From Cetobacterium_A somerae (GTDB taxonomy: Bacteria; Fusobacteriota; Fusobacteriia; Fusobacteriales; Fusobacteriaceae): a DNA stretch of 64,000 bases. Position numbers and translations under genes: made by a program. The stretch lies in the NCBI RefSeq assembly GCF_044784365.2, contig NZ_CP173065.2; one strand, given 5' to 3'. Each line of letters starts with the position of its first letter. Position 1 is the first letter of the stretch. The notes under the pieces were generated by a model. That model saw nothing but the letters and a program-made list of their open reading frames with translations, was not told where the DNA came from and ran no database searches. This document shows positions 36,704 to 44,810 of the stretch, piece after piece.

Positions 36704-38422
36704 TTATTTAATAATAAATTCAAATAATTTTTTAGCGGCCTTTTCAGGCCCTTCCTTTTCTAGTCCATGAATACCTAAACATGTTCTAATCTGTCCTACT
36801 AAAATTTTATCTTCAAACATTTTTTCAAAATATTTATTAATTAATATATCGGTTTCATTTTTTCTTTGTAGAGGACCAAATGGATTAGCAAAATATGATG
36901 TTACTTTTCCAATTTCATTGGTAGTTCCTTTAGCATTTCGTGCACCTTGAATAAATATAGGTTTAGCAATAGAAGAGGAATTAAAGAATTCTAAAACTTC
37001 TCCATCTTCGTAATTATTAGCATATAAAAACATATCAACTTTATATTTTTTTATAATATCAGAATGAGTGGATATTGGAATAACAATCCGAGAGTTTATT
37101 TTATCAGGATTCATAAAAATACTTCGATCAATTTCTTTGTAAGGATATCCAATATCTAAATCGTCAAGTCGTATAAAAGCTCCAATCTCTGTTCCAGAAG
37201 CAGTTAAAGTATTTTCATCAAGTTTTAAGACTCCCATATCGTCAAATATAATCTTCATTTCTTTGATATAAGATTCACTTAATTTTCTAAAGGCTTCTAA
37301 ACTTTCAGATTTTCCAGCCCCACTATCTCCCATAATAATAACATTTTTTTCTAATCCATTTTTAAATGTTAAATTAACCATAGCACCGTGTACTGGAAGA
37401 TACCCAGCATCAATCATTTTTAAATTATGAAGTGTTAAAATCATTTTTTTCATATACCCAAAATAATCAATACCTTCATTAAAATTCACATATCCAATCA
37501 TAATATCATTTTGTAAATCTTTAAAAAATTCAGTTCTCATCTCTGTATGGAAGTCTTTAACACCGTACATATATATAATATCGGGTTTTTTATTAAGATA
37601 TTCCTCTTTTTTAGCTAATTCAAAAAGATTACAAAGAGTAACGCCTTGAGCCATAAAATTCATATCAAAATATACAAAAGCTAATAATTCACCAACTTTA
37701 GCGGGAAAGCAAATCCAATTATCTAAATTTAAAGTTAAATTTTCAATAGGATTTTCTCTATTTTCACAAAAAATACCTTTTCGTGTATTTTTTCTAGGAT
37801 AAGTTATAAAAGGTGGTTGTAATACTATTGATTCAGTGAAGGGAATTCTTTCTAAAAAAGAATATTCTTTAGGACATTTCCAAGGAGCGTTATTTAAGAT
37901 AAGTCCCGCATTAACTCCTGCATTTAGTTGTCTATAAACTCTGTGATTTTCACCTAAAATATTTTGTTCAACTAATCTGTAAGTTTTTAAAATTAAATTT
38001 GTAAAACTATTCATAGAGTCAATAAAATTAATATTTTGTAATCCTAAGCTTGTATTTTTATTACGAATAATAGCATATCTTTCAAATTTTCTCCAATAAG
38101 AATATAGACCTTCAATAAATTCAAAAAGAATTGTTTCATTTAATAGAAGATTAGCATAAACTGGGTTTAATTTAGAAACCTCAGATTTATCTAAAACGAT
38201 AAGAAGTTTAAAAAATTTAACTAGAGTTTCACTTATGTCATCTTCGCAACTTTTTTTTAAAAATTGATAAATGGATGTATTTTTAGTGTTAATTAAATAT
38301 ATATATTTAGAAAGAACCTTTTTAAATGCTAAACTTGATAAAAGATTTTCAGAAGTATCACAATATTTTGTTGAAAAATTTAAAATCGCACTATTTCTAC
38401 CTATAAAAATTTCTTGATTCAT
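36704..38422 (-). CDS. PEP carboxykinase/HPr kinase-like P-loop protein
   Basis: 572 residues. The C-terminal half has a P-loop GDSGAGKSES that matches the GxSGxGKSE form of HPr kinase and is close to that of ATP-dependent PEP carboxykinase. IIFDDMG (kinase 2) and RIVIPISTHSD follow. The N-terminal 280 residues are helical and unlike either enzyme. Similar proteins in fusobacteria and clostridia are often labelled PEPCK, but the oxaloacetate-binding elements are not obvious. It is likely a phosphotransferase or nucleotide-dependent enzyme of unknown substrate. Transcribed alone from a good promoter. Confidence 0.6.
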   Translation of the reverse strand: MNQEIFIGRNSAILNFSTKYCDTSENLLSSLAFKKVLSKYIYLINTKNTSIYQFLKKSCEDDISETLVKFFKLLIVLDKSEVSKLNPVYANLLLNETILFEFIEGLYSYWRKFERYAIIRNKNTSLGLQNINFIDSMNSFTNLILKTYRLVEQNILGENHRVYRQLNAGVNAGLILNNAPWKCPKEYSFLERIPFTESIVLQPPFITYPRKNTRKGIFCENRENPIENLTLNLDNWICFPAKVGELLAFVYFDMNFMAQGVTLCNLFELAKKEEYLNKKPDIIYMYGVKDFHTEMRTEFFKDLQNDIMIGYVNFNEGIDYFGYMKKMILTLHNLKMIDAGYLPVHGAMVNLTFKNGLEKNVIIMGDSGAGKSESLEAFRKLSESYIKEMKIIFDDMGVLKLDENTLTASGTEIGAFIRLDDLDIGYPYKEIDRSIFMNPDKINSRIVIPISTHSDIIKKYKVDMFLYANNYEDGEVLEFFNSSSIAKPIFIQGARNAKGTTNEIGKVTSYFANPFGPLQRKNETDILINKYFEKMFEDKILVGQIRTCLGIHGLEKEGPEKAAKKLFEFIIK

Positions 38423-38453
38423 AAAATCCTCCTAAGATATATTGGTTAGTTAA

Positions 38454-38482
38454 ATTTTATGAAAAAAAACTCAATAAGTCAA
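38454..38482 (-). promoter_or_regulatory. Promoter of the PEPCK/HprK-like gene
   Basis: Minus-strand TTGACT and TAAAAT with a 17-base spacer, preceded by an A/T tract with AAAATATTTTT. The same arrangement precedes the aminotransferase gene at 44653. Confidence 0.7.
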
Positions 38483-38595
38483 GAAAAAATAAAAAAATAT
38501 TTTTAAAAATAAATAAAATAAAAATAATTTAACAAAAATGAAATATATTAAAAAACTATACTTTTTTATAAATATAATATATAATAATAACAAAT

Positions 38596-38658
38596 CCTAT
38601 ATATGTTTCAAATATGGTGAAACGTCTCTACAAGTTACCGTAAATAACTTACTATGGG
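38596..38658 (+). promoter_or_regulatory. Purine (guanine-type) riboswitch
   Basis: P1 arms CCTATA/TATGGG enclose P2 GTTTCA/TGAAAC with loop AATATGG, the junction GTCTCTAC, and P3 AAGTTA/TAACTT with loop CCGTAAA. The specificity base before TATGGG is C, which selects guanine or hypoxanthine. The bases after it (TTAAAGTTGAAAACTTTCAATTTTT) can form the expression platform before the BMP-family gene. Confidence 0.93.
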
Positions 38659-38742
38659 CTTATTTTAAAGTTGAAAACTTTCAATTTTTATTTAAGTTCA
38701 TATAAATTATGGATTAAATCAATATTGGAGGTTTTTATTTTT

Positions 38743-39711
38743 ATGAAAAATATTTTTAAGTTTTTATTAATTGTTTTTATTGTGTTTACATGGCAAAAAA
38801 CTGAGAGTTTTGCTAATATAAAAGTTGGATTAGTATTATCAACAGGAGGATTAGGAGATAAATCTTTTAATGATTCAGCATATAGAGGGTTAGAAATGGC
38901 TAAAAAAGATTTAGGAATAGATTTTAAGTATGTTGAGCCAAAATCATCTTTAGAGGATGAAGAGTTTTTAAGAGAATATGCAGATGCAGAGTATGATTTT
39001 ATAATAGGAGTAGGATTTCCTATGAAAGATGCTGTAGAAAATGTAGCGAGAGATTATCCTGAGATAAAATTTGCAATGATTGATAATACAACAAATGAAA
39101 AAAATATTAAAAATTTATTATTTAAAGAGAATGAAGGTTCTTTTTTAATGGGAGCTTTAGCAGCCATGATGAGTAAGAATCATGTAATTGGTTTTGTGGG
39201 AGGCATAGATATGCCTTTAATTAATAAATTTAAAAATGGTTATGAACAAGGTGCAAAGTATATAAATCCAAATATAAAAATTTTGAGTGCATATATTGGT
39301 GGAACAACAGCTTTTAATGATCCTTTAAAGGCAAATGAGATGGCAACTCTTCAGATAAAGCAAGGAGCAGATGTATTATACCATGCTGCTGGTGGAAGTG
39401 GTTTAGGTGTTTTAGAAGCAGCTAAAGATAATAACATATATGCTATAGGAGTTGACTCAGATCAAGATGATTTTATAAAAGGAACAGTGTTAACATCTAT
39501 GATGAAAAATGTAGATATAGCAGTTTATAATACAGTTAAATCTATCTTGAATAACGAGTTTCAAGGAGGAGATTCTTATTACGGATTATCTGAAAATGGT
39601 GTAGGAACAACAGATTTTAGAAATACAAAAGAGATAATAGGTGACGAGAATTTAAAAAAATTAGAAGTTATAATAGAAAAAATAAAATTAAATGAAATAA
39701 TAATAAAATAA
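38743..39711 (+). CDS. BMP-family nucleoside-binding protein of an ABC transporter
   Basis: About 322 residues from the ATG at 38743, which gives a clean signal peptide (MKNIFKFLLIVFIVFTWQK to SFA) behind GGAGG; a longer frame to 38671 runs through riboswitch sequence. Family features are VGLVLSTGGLGDKSFNDSAYRGL, YDFIIGVGFPMKDA and DVLYHAAGGSGLGVLEAA. The BMP family (PnrA, YufN) binds purine nucleosides. The guanine riboswitch supports this. No ABC permease or ATPase genes follow. Confidence 0.92.
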   Translation: MKNIFKFLLIVFIVFTWQKTESFANIKVGLVLSTGGLGDKSFNDSAYRGLEMAKKDLGIDFKYVEPKSSLEDEEFLREYADAEYDFIIGVGFPMKDAVENVARDYPEIKFAMIDNTTNEKNIKNLLFKENEGSFLMGALAAMMSKNHVIGFVGGIDMPLINKFKNGYEQGAKYINPNIKILSAYIGGTTAFNDPLKANEMATLQIKQGADVLYHAAGGSGLGVLEAAKDNNIYAIGVDSDQDDFIKGTVLTSMMKNVDIAVYNTVKSILNNEFQGGDSYYGLSENGVGTTDFRNTKEIIGDENLKKLEVIIEKIKLNEIIIK

Positions 39712-39736
39712 AAAGTCGCAATTGCGACTTTTTTTA
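39711..39736. terminator. Bidirectional terminator
   Basis: AAAAAGTCGCAATTGCGACTTTTT hairpin between the BMP gene and the convergent nucleosidase gene. Confidence 0.92.
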
Positions 39737-40519
39737 TTGTATATTATTTATAACATTAACAGTAAACTCTTGACACCAAAGAGCTGTCTTAGGATTAAAT
39801 TCTTCATTGTGTATCTCTGTATTTGATAAAACTCTTATAGCTAAAAAAGGAATATCATAAGCTTTCGCAATTTGGGCTACTGCAACTGACTCCATCTCTT
39901 CAGTTTGAGTTTTAAATGTTGTATTTAAATATTTAATTCTTTCAATTTCTCTGTTCCATTGATCAGCGGAACCGATAACACCTAAAGAGATTTTTCCATT
40001 AGAATAACTAGTTTTTTGAGCAATTTCAATTAAATTTGAGTTGCTTGAAAAATTTTTATATGTAACAAGATTATTATTAGAATCTCTAAGTCTTTGAACT
40101 ACATCAAAAAATATCCCATCTCTTATATTTTCTGGAACGCCCTCTTCTTTTCGTTCAGTTCGAATAGCTCCAATGTTTATAATATCAGTTCCTAGGACTA
40201 TATCTCCAGTATGTAAAGAAAAATCATGTCCACCAGAAGTTCCTTGATTAATTATAATTGTTGGTTTATATTTTTCAATACCAATAGTTGTAGCAGCTGC
40301 AGCATTAACTAAGCCAACTTCTGTTCTAGAAACAATAACTTCATGTTTTCCAAGGTTTCCTTTCCAAAATGTCCAAGAACCTATATGCTGTTTAGTTGGA
40401 TTTTTTAGAGTTTTTATTAAATAATCAACCTCCATATCCATAGCACCTTGAATTAAAATAGTTTCTTTTGAAAAAGTGATTGAAGATAGTAGTAAAAAAG
40501 TTGTGATAAATTTTTTCAT
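39734..40519 (-). CDS. Exported purine nucleosidase of the MTA/SAH nucleosidase (PNP/UDP) family
   Basis: 261 residues with a signal peptide (MKKFITTFLLLSSITFS), unusual because MTA/SAH nucleosidases are cytoplasmic. Family motifs are IQGAMDMEVDYL near the mature N terminus, INQGTSGG, and EEMESVAVAQIA with the ribose-binding glutamate. The position that holds the catalytic aspartate (usual SD) reads VLSNTEIHN here, an asparagine as in 6-oxopurine-specific phosphorylases. A guanine riboswitch lies upstream. I infer release of guanine or hypoxanthine from nucleosides in the periplasm. Confidence 0.85.
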   Translation of the reverse strand: MKKFITTFLLLSSITFSKETILIQGAMDMEVDYLIKTLKNPTKQHIGSWTFWKGNLGKHEVIVSRTEVGLVNAAAATTIGIEKYKPTIIINQGTSGGHDFSLHTGDIVLGTDIINIGAIRTERKEEGVPENIRDGIFFDVVQRLRDSNNNLVTYKNFSSNSNLIEIAQKTSYSNGKISLGVIGSADQWNREIERIKYLNTTFKTQTEEMESVAVAQIAKAYDIPFLAIRVLSNTEIHNEEFNPKTALWCQEFTVNVINNIQ

Positions 40520-40587
40520 AGTTTTGTGTTGCCTCCTAAATAAAGTATACCCAAAACTCTACATAAATAGTTATTAACTTTTATATT

Positions 40588-40660
40588 AATAAGCCATAGT
40601 AATCAATTTAAGGTTGATTGTAGAGACTCCTCACCGTATTTGAGGTATATATGAGCTAAA
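40588..40660 (-). promoter_or_regulatory. Purine (guanine-type) riboswitch upstream of the nucleosidase gene
   Basis: Read on the minus strand: P2 CCTCA/TGAGG with loop AATACGG, junction GTCTCTAC, P3 AATCAA/TTGATT with loop CCTTAAA, then TTACTATGGC. The C in ACTATGG is the guanine-selecting base. Downstream GTAGAG (in TATGTAGAGTTTTGGG) is complementary to CTCTAC of the junction, a possible switching partner. Confidence 0.9.
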
Positions 40661-40760
40661 TAAATAATATCAAGAAATTCTTTTTTGTGCAAGATATTGT
40701 TAAAAAAATAACAAAAAAATTATAGTTAAAATAAAAATAAAAATATTTTTTCAAAAAAAG

Positions 40761-40789
40761 TTGACAATTATAAAAAAATAGTTTATTAT
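40761..40789 (+). promoter_or_regulatory. Promoter of the ilv leader and ilvE
   Basis: TTGACA, 17-base spacer and TATTAT, preceded by an A/T tract. The start would be near 40796, 27 bases before the leader ORF. Confidence 0.8.
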
Positions 40790-40822
40790 TTGTCTTAATA
40801 AAAAAACAAAAGGAGGAAAAAA

Positions 40823-40894
40823 ATGAACACTAAATTTAAAGTAAACTTTTTATTAGTACTGATAATAATAATAAGCTCTATGGTTTGGTGTTAG
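40823..40894 (+). CDS. Branched-chain amino acid leader peptide
   Basis: A 23-residue ORF with an AGGAGG site seven bases upstream. Residues 10-17 are LLVLIIII, with four consecutive ATA isoleucine codons, followed by SSMVWC and the stop. Such concentration of Leu, Val and Ile codons before a branched-chain gene is the mark of a ribosome-mediated attenuator. The use of the rare-type codon ATA would make stalling sensitive to charged isoleucine tRNA. Confidence 0.9.
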   Translation: MNTKFKVNFLLVLIIIISSMVWC

Positions 40895-40916
40895 ATGAGA
40901 TTTTTCTTCTAAGTAT

Positions 40917-41006
40917 TCAAGCCTTATTTTAGTATAAATTTAAGGCTTGAGCGATAAAAAAGTATTTTAAGGCTTGAGTCTATGTAGATTTCAAGCCTTT
41001 TTTATT
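40917..41006 (+). terminator. Attenuator with alternative hairpins before ilvE
   Basis: Four arms of the same sequence family: TCAAGCCTTA (40917), TAAGGCTTGA (40941), TAAGGCTTGA (40968) and TCAAGCCTTTTTT (40991). The last pair forms the terminator with its T run; the first pair forms an upstream hairpin. Because arms two and three are identical, either can pair with either partner, giving a switch between terminating and non-terminating folds. Confidence 0.85.
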
Positions 41007-41033
41007 ATTTATAAAAATTTGGGAGGAGTTAAT

Positions 41034-41954
41034 ATGATTGAGACAGGAAGAATTTGGTTTAATGGAGAATTAAAAGAGCATGATGATGCAAAAGTACATG
41101 TATTATCACATGTACTACATTATGGGTCTGGATGCTTTGAAGGAATAAGATTATATAAATTAAAAAATGGGAAATCAGCAGTATTTAGATTAAAAGAACA
41201 TATAGACAGATTATATGATTCTTGTAAAATTTATAAAATGGAAGTTCCTTATACTAAAGATGAATTTATAAAAGGTATTTTAGATACAATAAAGACAAAT
41301 AAATTAGAAGCTGGGTATATTAGACCGCTAATTTTTAGAGGTTATAATCAGCTTGGAGTAAATCCAACATGTAATCCAGTAGAAGCTATAATAGCAGCTT
41401 GGAAGTGGGGGGCTTATTTAGGCGAGGAAGGACTGAAAAATGGAATAAAGGTATGTGTATCTTCATGGAGAAGACCTGCACCAAATACTTTACCAGCTTT
41501 AGCTAAAGCTTCTGGAAATTATTTAAGTTCTCAATTGATAAAAATGGAAGCATTGGACATGGGATTTGAAGAGGGATTAGCATTAGATTATCTTGGAAAT
41601 ATAAGTGAAGGAAGTGGAGAAAATATTTTTCTTGTAAAAAATGGAGAACTTCTAACACCACCAATGGCATCTTCATCTTTAGCAGGAATAACAAGAGATG
41701 TAGTAGTTAAAATAGCTAAAGATTTAGGATTAGTAGTAAAATATGAAACTTTACCTCGTGAATTTTTATATTTAGCTGATGAAATATTTCTAACAGGAAC
41801 AGCAGCGGAGATAACACCAGTTAGTTCTGTAGATAATATAAAAGTTGGATGTGGAAGTAGAGGTGAGATGACAAAGAAAATTCAAGAGGAGTTTTTTAAA
41901 ATAGTTGAGGGTGAAAATGAAAAGTATCGAGAGTGGTTAACTATAGTTGAGTAA
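41034..41954 (+). CDS. ilvE: Branched-chain amino acid aminotransferase
   Basis: 306 residues from the ATG at 41034 behind GGGAGGAG; a longer in-frame extension begins inside the attenuator and is rejected. Fold-type IV PLP signatures are HVLHYGSGCFEGIRLY near the N terminus, ALAKASGNYLSSQL with the catalytic lysine (K in AKASGNY), EGSGENIFLV and TGTAAEITPV. It interconverts Leu, Ile and Val with their 2-oxo acids. Controlled by the leader upstream. Confidence 0.95.
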   Translation: MIETGRIWFNGELKEHDDAKVHVLSHVLHYGSGCFEGIRLYKLKNGKSAVFRLKEHIDRLYDSCKIYKMEVPYTKDEFIKGILDTIKTNKLEAGYIRPLIFRGYNQLGVNPTCNPVEAIIAAWKWGAYLGEEGLKNGIKVCVSSWRRPAPNTLPALAKASGNYLSSQLIKMEALDMGFEEGLALDYLGNISEGSGENIFLVKNGELLTPPMASSSLAGITRDVVVKIAKDLGLVVKYETLPREFLYLADEIFLTGTAAEITPVSSVDNIKVGCGSRGEMTKKIQEEFFKIVEGENEKYREWLTIVE

Positions 41955-41970
41955 AAAGGAGGATGAAATT

Positions 41971-43380
41971 ATGAAAAGTTATTTTATTGGTGTAGTTATT
42001 TTAATTGTTGCATATTTAACATATGGAAAATATTTAGAAAAGAATTTTGGTATAGATAATAGAGAAACACCAGCTTTATTAAAAGCTGATGGAGTAGATT
42101 TTGTAGAAATGAATTGGATTAAAAGTTTTCTAGTTCAATTTTTAAATATAGCAGGTTTAGGGCCGATTACTGGAGCCGTAGCAGGAGCTATGTGGGGCAG
42201 CTCAGCTTTTTTATGGATTGTATTTGGAACTATTTTTGCAGGAGCAGTTCATGATTATTATACGGGAATGATTTCTATGAGAAATAATGGTGAAAATATG
42301 CAGGAGTTAATTGGAAAATATTTGGGAAATAGAGCAAAGCTTTTTACTAAATATTTTTTAATTATATTATTAATTATAGTTGGAGTTGCTTTTATTACAG
42401 GTCCAGCAGAGATTTTACAATCATTTACAGGAATTAACAAAGAGATTTGGTTAACTTTGATTGTAGGGTATTATATAGTAGCTACACTTCTACCTATTGA
42501 TAAAATTATAGGAAGAGTATATCCTTTGTTTGGAGGAGCTTTAGTTTTAATGATGTTTTTATTAATTGGAGCAATGCTAATAAAAGGAGTAAAAATACCA
42601 GAAGTAACTTTAGAAAATATGCATCCTAAAAAATTACCAATATTTCCTTATATGTTTGTTGTTATTTCATGTGGAGCAATCTCTGGATTTCATTCGACAC
42701 AATCTGTCTTAGTAGCAAGATGTTTAAAAAATGAGAAAGATGGAAGAAAATCATTTATGGCAGCTATGTATTTAGAGGGCTTTGTAGCTTTGACATGGGC
42801 AGCTATATCTTTAGGATTTTTTAATGGAGTAGAAGGGTTAGCAGGAAGTGGAGGGGGAATGGTAGCTGTTAGCAAAATGATCACTGGACTTTTAGGAAAA
42901 TATGGACTGGTGTTTACACTGTTTGGACTAATTGCTTTACCAATCACAACAGGAGATACAGCTTTTCGAAGTGCAAGAGTTACAATTGCTGAAGTTTTAA
43001 ATTATAATCAAAGCTCATTGAAAAATAGATTAATAGTAGCTATTCCATTATTTTTATTAGCTGGTTTTTTATCACAATTTGGATTTAATACTCTTTGGAG
43101 ATATGTTGCATCTACAAATCAATTGCTAGCAACACTAGGTTTATGGACATGCACATATTATTTTATAGAGAAAAAAAGAAATTATTGGGTGGCAGGAATA
43201 CCAGCAGCTTTTATGAGCGCAATGATTACTTGTTATTTTTTAGTTGCACCAGAAGGATTAAAGTTAGATAATATGTACTTGGTATATAGTATAGGAATTT
43301 TAAATTTTATTTTGGCATTAATAGTTATTAGTTTAAAAAACGCTAAAGTAAACAAAGAATTAGATAAAATAATTATATAA
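41971..43380 (+). CDS. CstA-family carbon starvation/pyruvate or peptide transporter
   Basis: 469 residues from the ATG at 41971, eight bases after AGGAGG. Multiple membrane segments, with the CstA marks FLNIAGLGPITGAVAGAMWG, GAVHDYYTGMISMRNNG and GFHSTQSVLVARCL. This is the shorter fusobacterial/clostridial form. CstA proteins import pyruvate or peptides. It is 16 bases after ilvE and under the same attenuator, so the substrate may be amino-acid-related. Confidence 0.9.
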   Translation: MKSYFIGVVILIVAYLTYGKYLEKNFGIDNRETPALLKADGVDFVEMNWIKSFLVQFLNIAGLGPITGAVAGAMWGSSAFLWIVFGTIFAGAVHDYYTGMISMRNNGENMQELIGKYLGNRAKLFTKYFLIILLIIVGVAFITGPAEILQSFTGINKEIWLTLIVGYYIVATLLPIDKIIGRVYPLFGGALVLMMFLLIGAMLIKGVKIPEVTLENMHPKKLPIFPYMFVVISCGAISGFHSTQSVLVARCLKNEKDGRKSFMAAMYLEGFVALTWAAISLGFFNGVEGLAGSGGGMVAVSKMITGLLGKYGLVFTLFGLIALPITTGDTAFRSARVTIAEVLNYNQSSLKNRLIVAIPLFLLAGFLSQFGFNTLWRYVASTNQLLATLGLWTCTYYFIEKKRNYWVAGIPAAFMSAMITCYFLVAPEGLKLDNMYLVYSIGILNFILALIVISLKNAKVNKELDKIII

Positions 43381-43383
43381 AAT

Positions 43384-43424
43384 AAAGCAGGAGATAATTT
43401 AAAAACTATCTCCTGCTTTATTTT
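43384..43424. terminator. Bidirectional terminator
   Basis: AAAGCAGGAGATA/TATCTCCTGCTTT hairpin between convergent genes. Confidence 0.92.
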
Positions 43425-44653
43425 TAAGAAATTGCTATTTTTATTTTTTTTGCGAGATTATAAACTTTATGCTTTGGTATACTACAAATAGCTATCCTAA
43501 TACCACCTGGAATAATTATTGCAAAAATATTTTCATTTTTTAATTTTAATTCAATTTCTTTTTCTAAACCTTTTGAAAAGGGTATTGTTATGAAAAATCC
43601 ACTTTTATAAGGTAAGATATTAAGATTAACAGCTGCAGCCTCACCTAAAAAGATTTCAGAACGTTCTTTAATCATATTTTTCATATAGCCTTGTTCTAAT
43701 AAAAGTTGTCTGTATTTCTTTCTGTTTAAGACAATATTACTAAATAGAGTCATTCCTCCTTTTGAGATATTAGACCAAACACTTCTACAAGTATAAAGAC
43801 TTGCATCTGTAAAATTATCTATAGTGTCTTTTGATGAAGAGATTGCTATTTGTGCTCCGACTCTTAGACCATAACAACAAAACGATTTTGACATACTAAA
43901 TGTAATCATCATAAGAAGATTACTAGGAAGATTTTGATAAAACACACTTAAATCATTTTTTTTATTGTTAAAATCCATGTAGGCAATATCATTAATTAAA
44001 ATAATATTGCAAAGAGTACATGCTTCTTTTAAAATATTCATAAGAGATTTTATTTCATAAGATGATAAAGTATATCCTGTGGGATTATGACAGGGATTAT
44101 TAAGAACAACAACCAAATTCTTCTGAATTTTAGCTAATTCTATAACTGAATTTTTAAAATTAATTAAATCAAATTTCCCTTTTTTATTAAAAAGAGAGTA
44201 AGTTTGATATCCGCCACCAACTTCTTTACTCATAAGCTTATAAGAGCTCCACATATAGTTAGGAAGAAGAACCACTTCACCAGGATTTATATAATTTTTA
44301 AAAGTATTATATATAGCACCGCTACCACCAGGTGTTGCAATAACTTCACAAAAATTATTTTTAAGAATATTAATATGATTTTTACCAAAAATATATTGCT
44401 TAACAGCATCGATAAATAATTCTTCACCGTTTATACTTGAAGAATAATTGAAAAGATCTTTGTCTGATAAATTTTTATATTCGTTATTAACAATATCTAA
44501 AGTGTGCATCTCTTCATTATCATTATAAAAGATTCCTAAAGTTGCATTAATTACATTTTCTTTACCGTATATTTTAGATGCTAAATCAGCATTTTTAGCA
44601 ATTTGAAAACCATTATCGAAAATTTTTTTACTTTTAGAATGTTCAGCCAACAT
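43424..44653 (-). CDS. Class I/II aminotransferase
   Basis: 409 residues from the ATG at 44653, after AGAGGTGA; a GTG nine bases earlier overlaps that site. The PLP fold type I pattern is TPGGSGAIYNTF, NNPCHNPTGYTL, NDIAYMDF and the lysine motif FSMSKSFCCYGLRVG. Overall it resembles aspartate/aromatic aminotransferases. The 2-oxo acid partner cannot be deduced. Transcribed alone from a promoter matching that of the PEPCK-like gene. Confidence 0.87.
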   Translation of the reverse strand: MLAEHSKSKKIFDNGFQIAKNADLASKIYGKENVINATLGIFYNDNEEMHTLDIVNNEYKNLSDKDLFNYSSSINGEELFIDAVKQYIFGKNHINILKNNFCEVIATPGGSGAIYNTFKNYINPGEVVLLPNYMWSSYKLMSKEVGGGYQTYSLFNKKGKFDLINFKNSVIELAKIQKNLVVVLNNPCHNPTGYTLSSYEIKSLMNILKEACTLCNIILINDIAYMDFNNKKNDLSVFYQNLPSNLLMMITFSMSKSFCCYGLRVGAQIAISSSKDTIDNFTDASLYTCRSVWSNISKGGMTLFSNIVLNRKKYRQLLLEQGYMKNMIKERSEIFLGEAAAVNLNILPYKSGFFITIPFSKGLEKEIELKLKNENIFAIIIPGGIRIAICSIPKHKVYNLAKKIKIAIS

Positions 44654-44684
44654 AATAATCACCTCTTAAATTTCTTTTAATGTA

Positions 44685-44713
44685 ATTTTAAATTAAAAAA
44701 ATATATAAGTCAA
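44685..44713 (-). promoter_or_regulatory. Promoter of the aminotransferase gene
   Basis: Minus-strand TTGACT and TAAAAT with a 17-base spacer, preceded by AAAATATTTTTCTAATTTATC. It is nearly identical in layout to 38454-38482. Confidence 0.7.
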
Positions 44714-44778
44714 GATAAATTAGAAAAATATTTTAAATAAAAATATAAATAAAAAAATATTTTCAAAAATAAACAAAA

Positions 44779-44810
44779 AATAAAGAGAAAGCGAACTCTC
44801 TCTTTATTTT
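44779..44810 (-). terminator. Terminator of the sulfite/nitrite reductase gene
   Basis: AAAGAGAGAG/CTCTCTTT-type hairpin directly after the stop, with A/T tracts outside it. Confidence 0.85.

Noticed and set aside
38671..38742. Extended N terminus of the BMP-family protein
   Set aside because: It overlaps the riboswitch expression platform and would bury the signal peptide; the ATG at 38743 gives a normal signal sequence.
40974..41033. Longer N-terminal extension of ilvE starting inside the attenuator
   Set aside because: The extension has no ribosome binding site and lies in the terminator; the ATG at 41034 has GGGAGGAG and begins the conserved protein.
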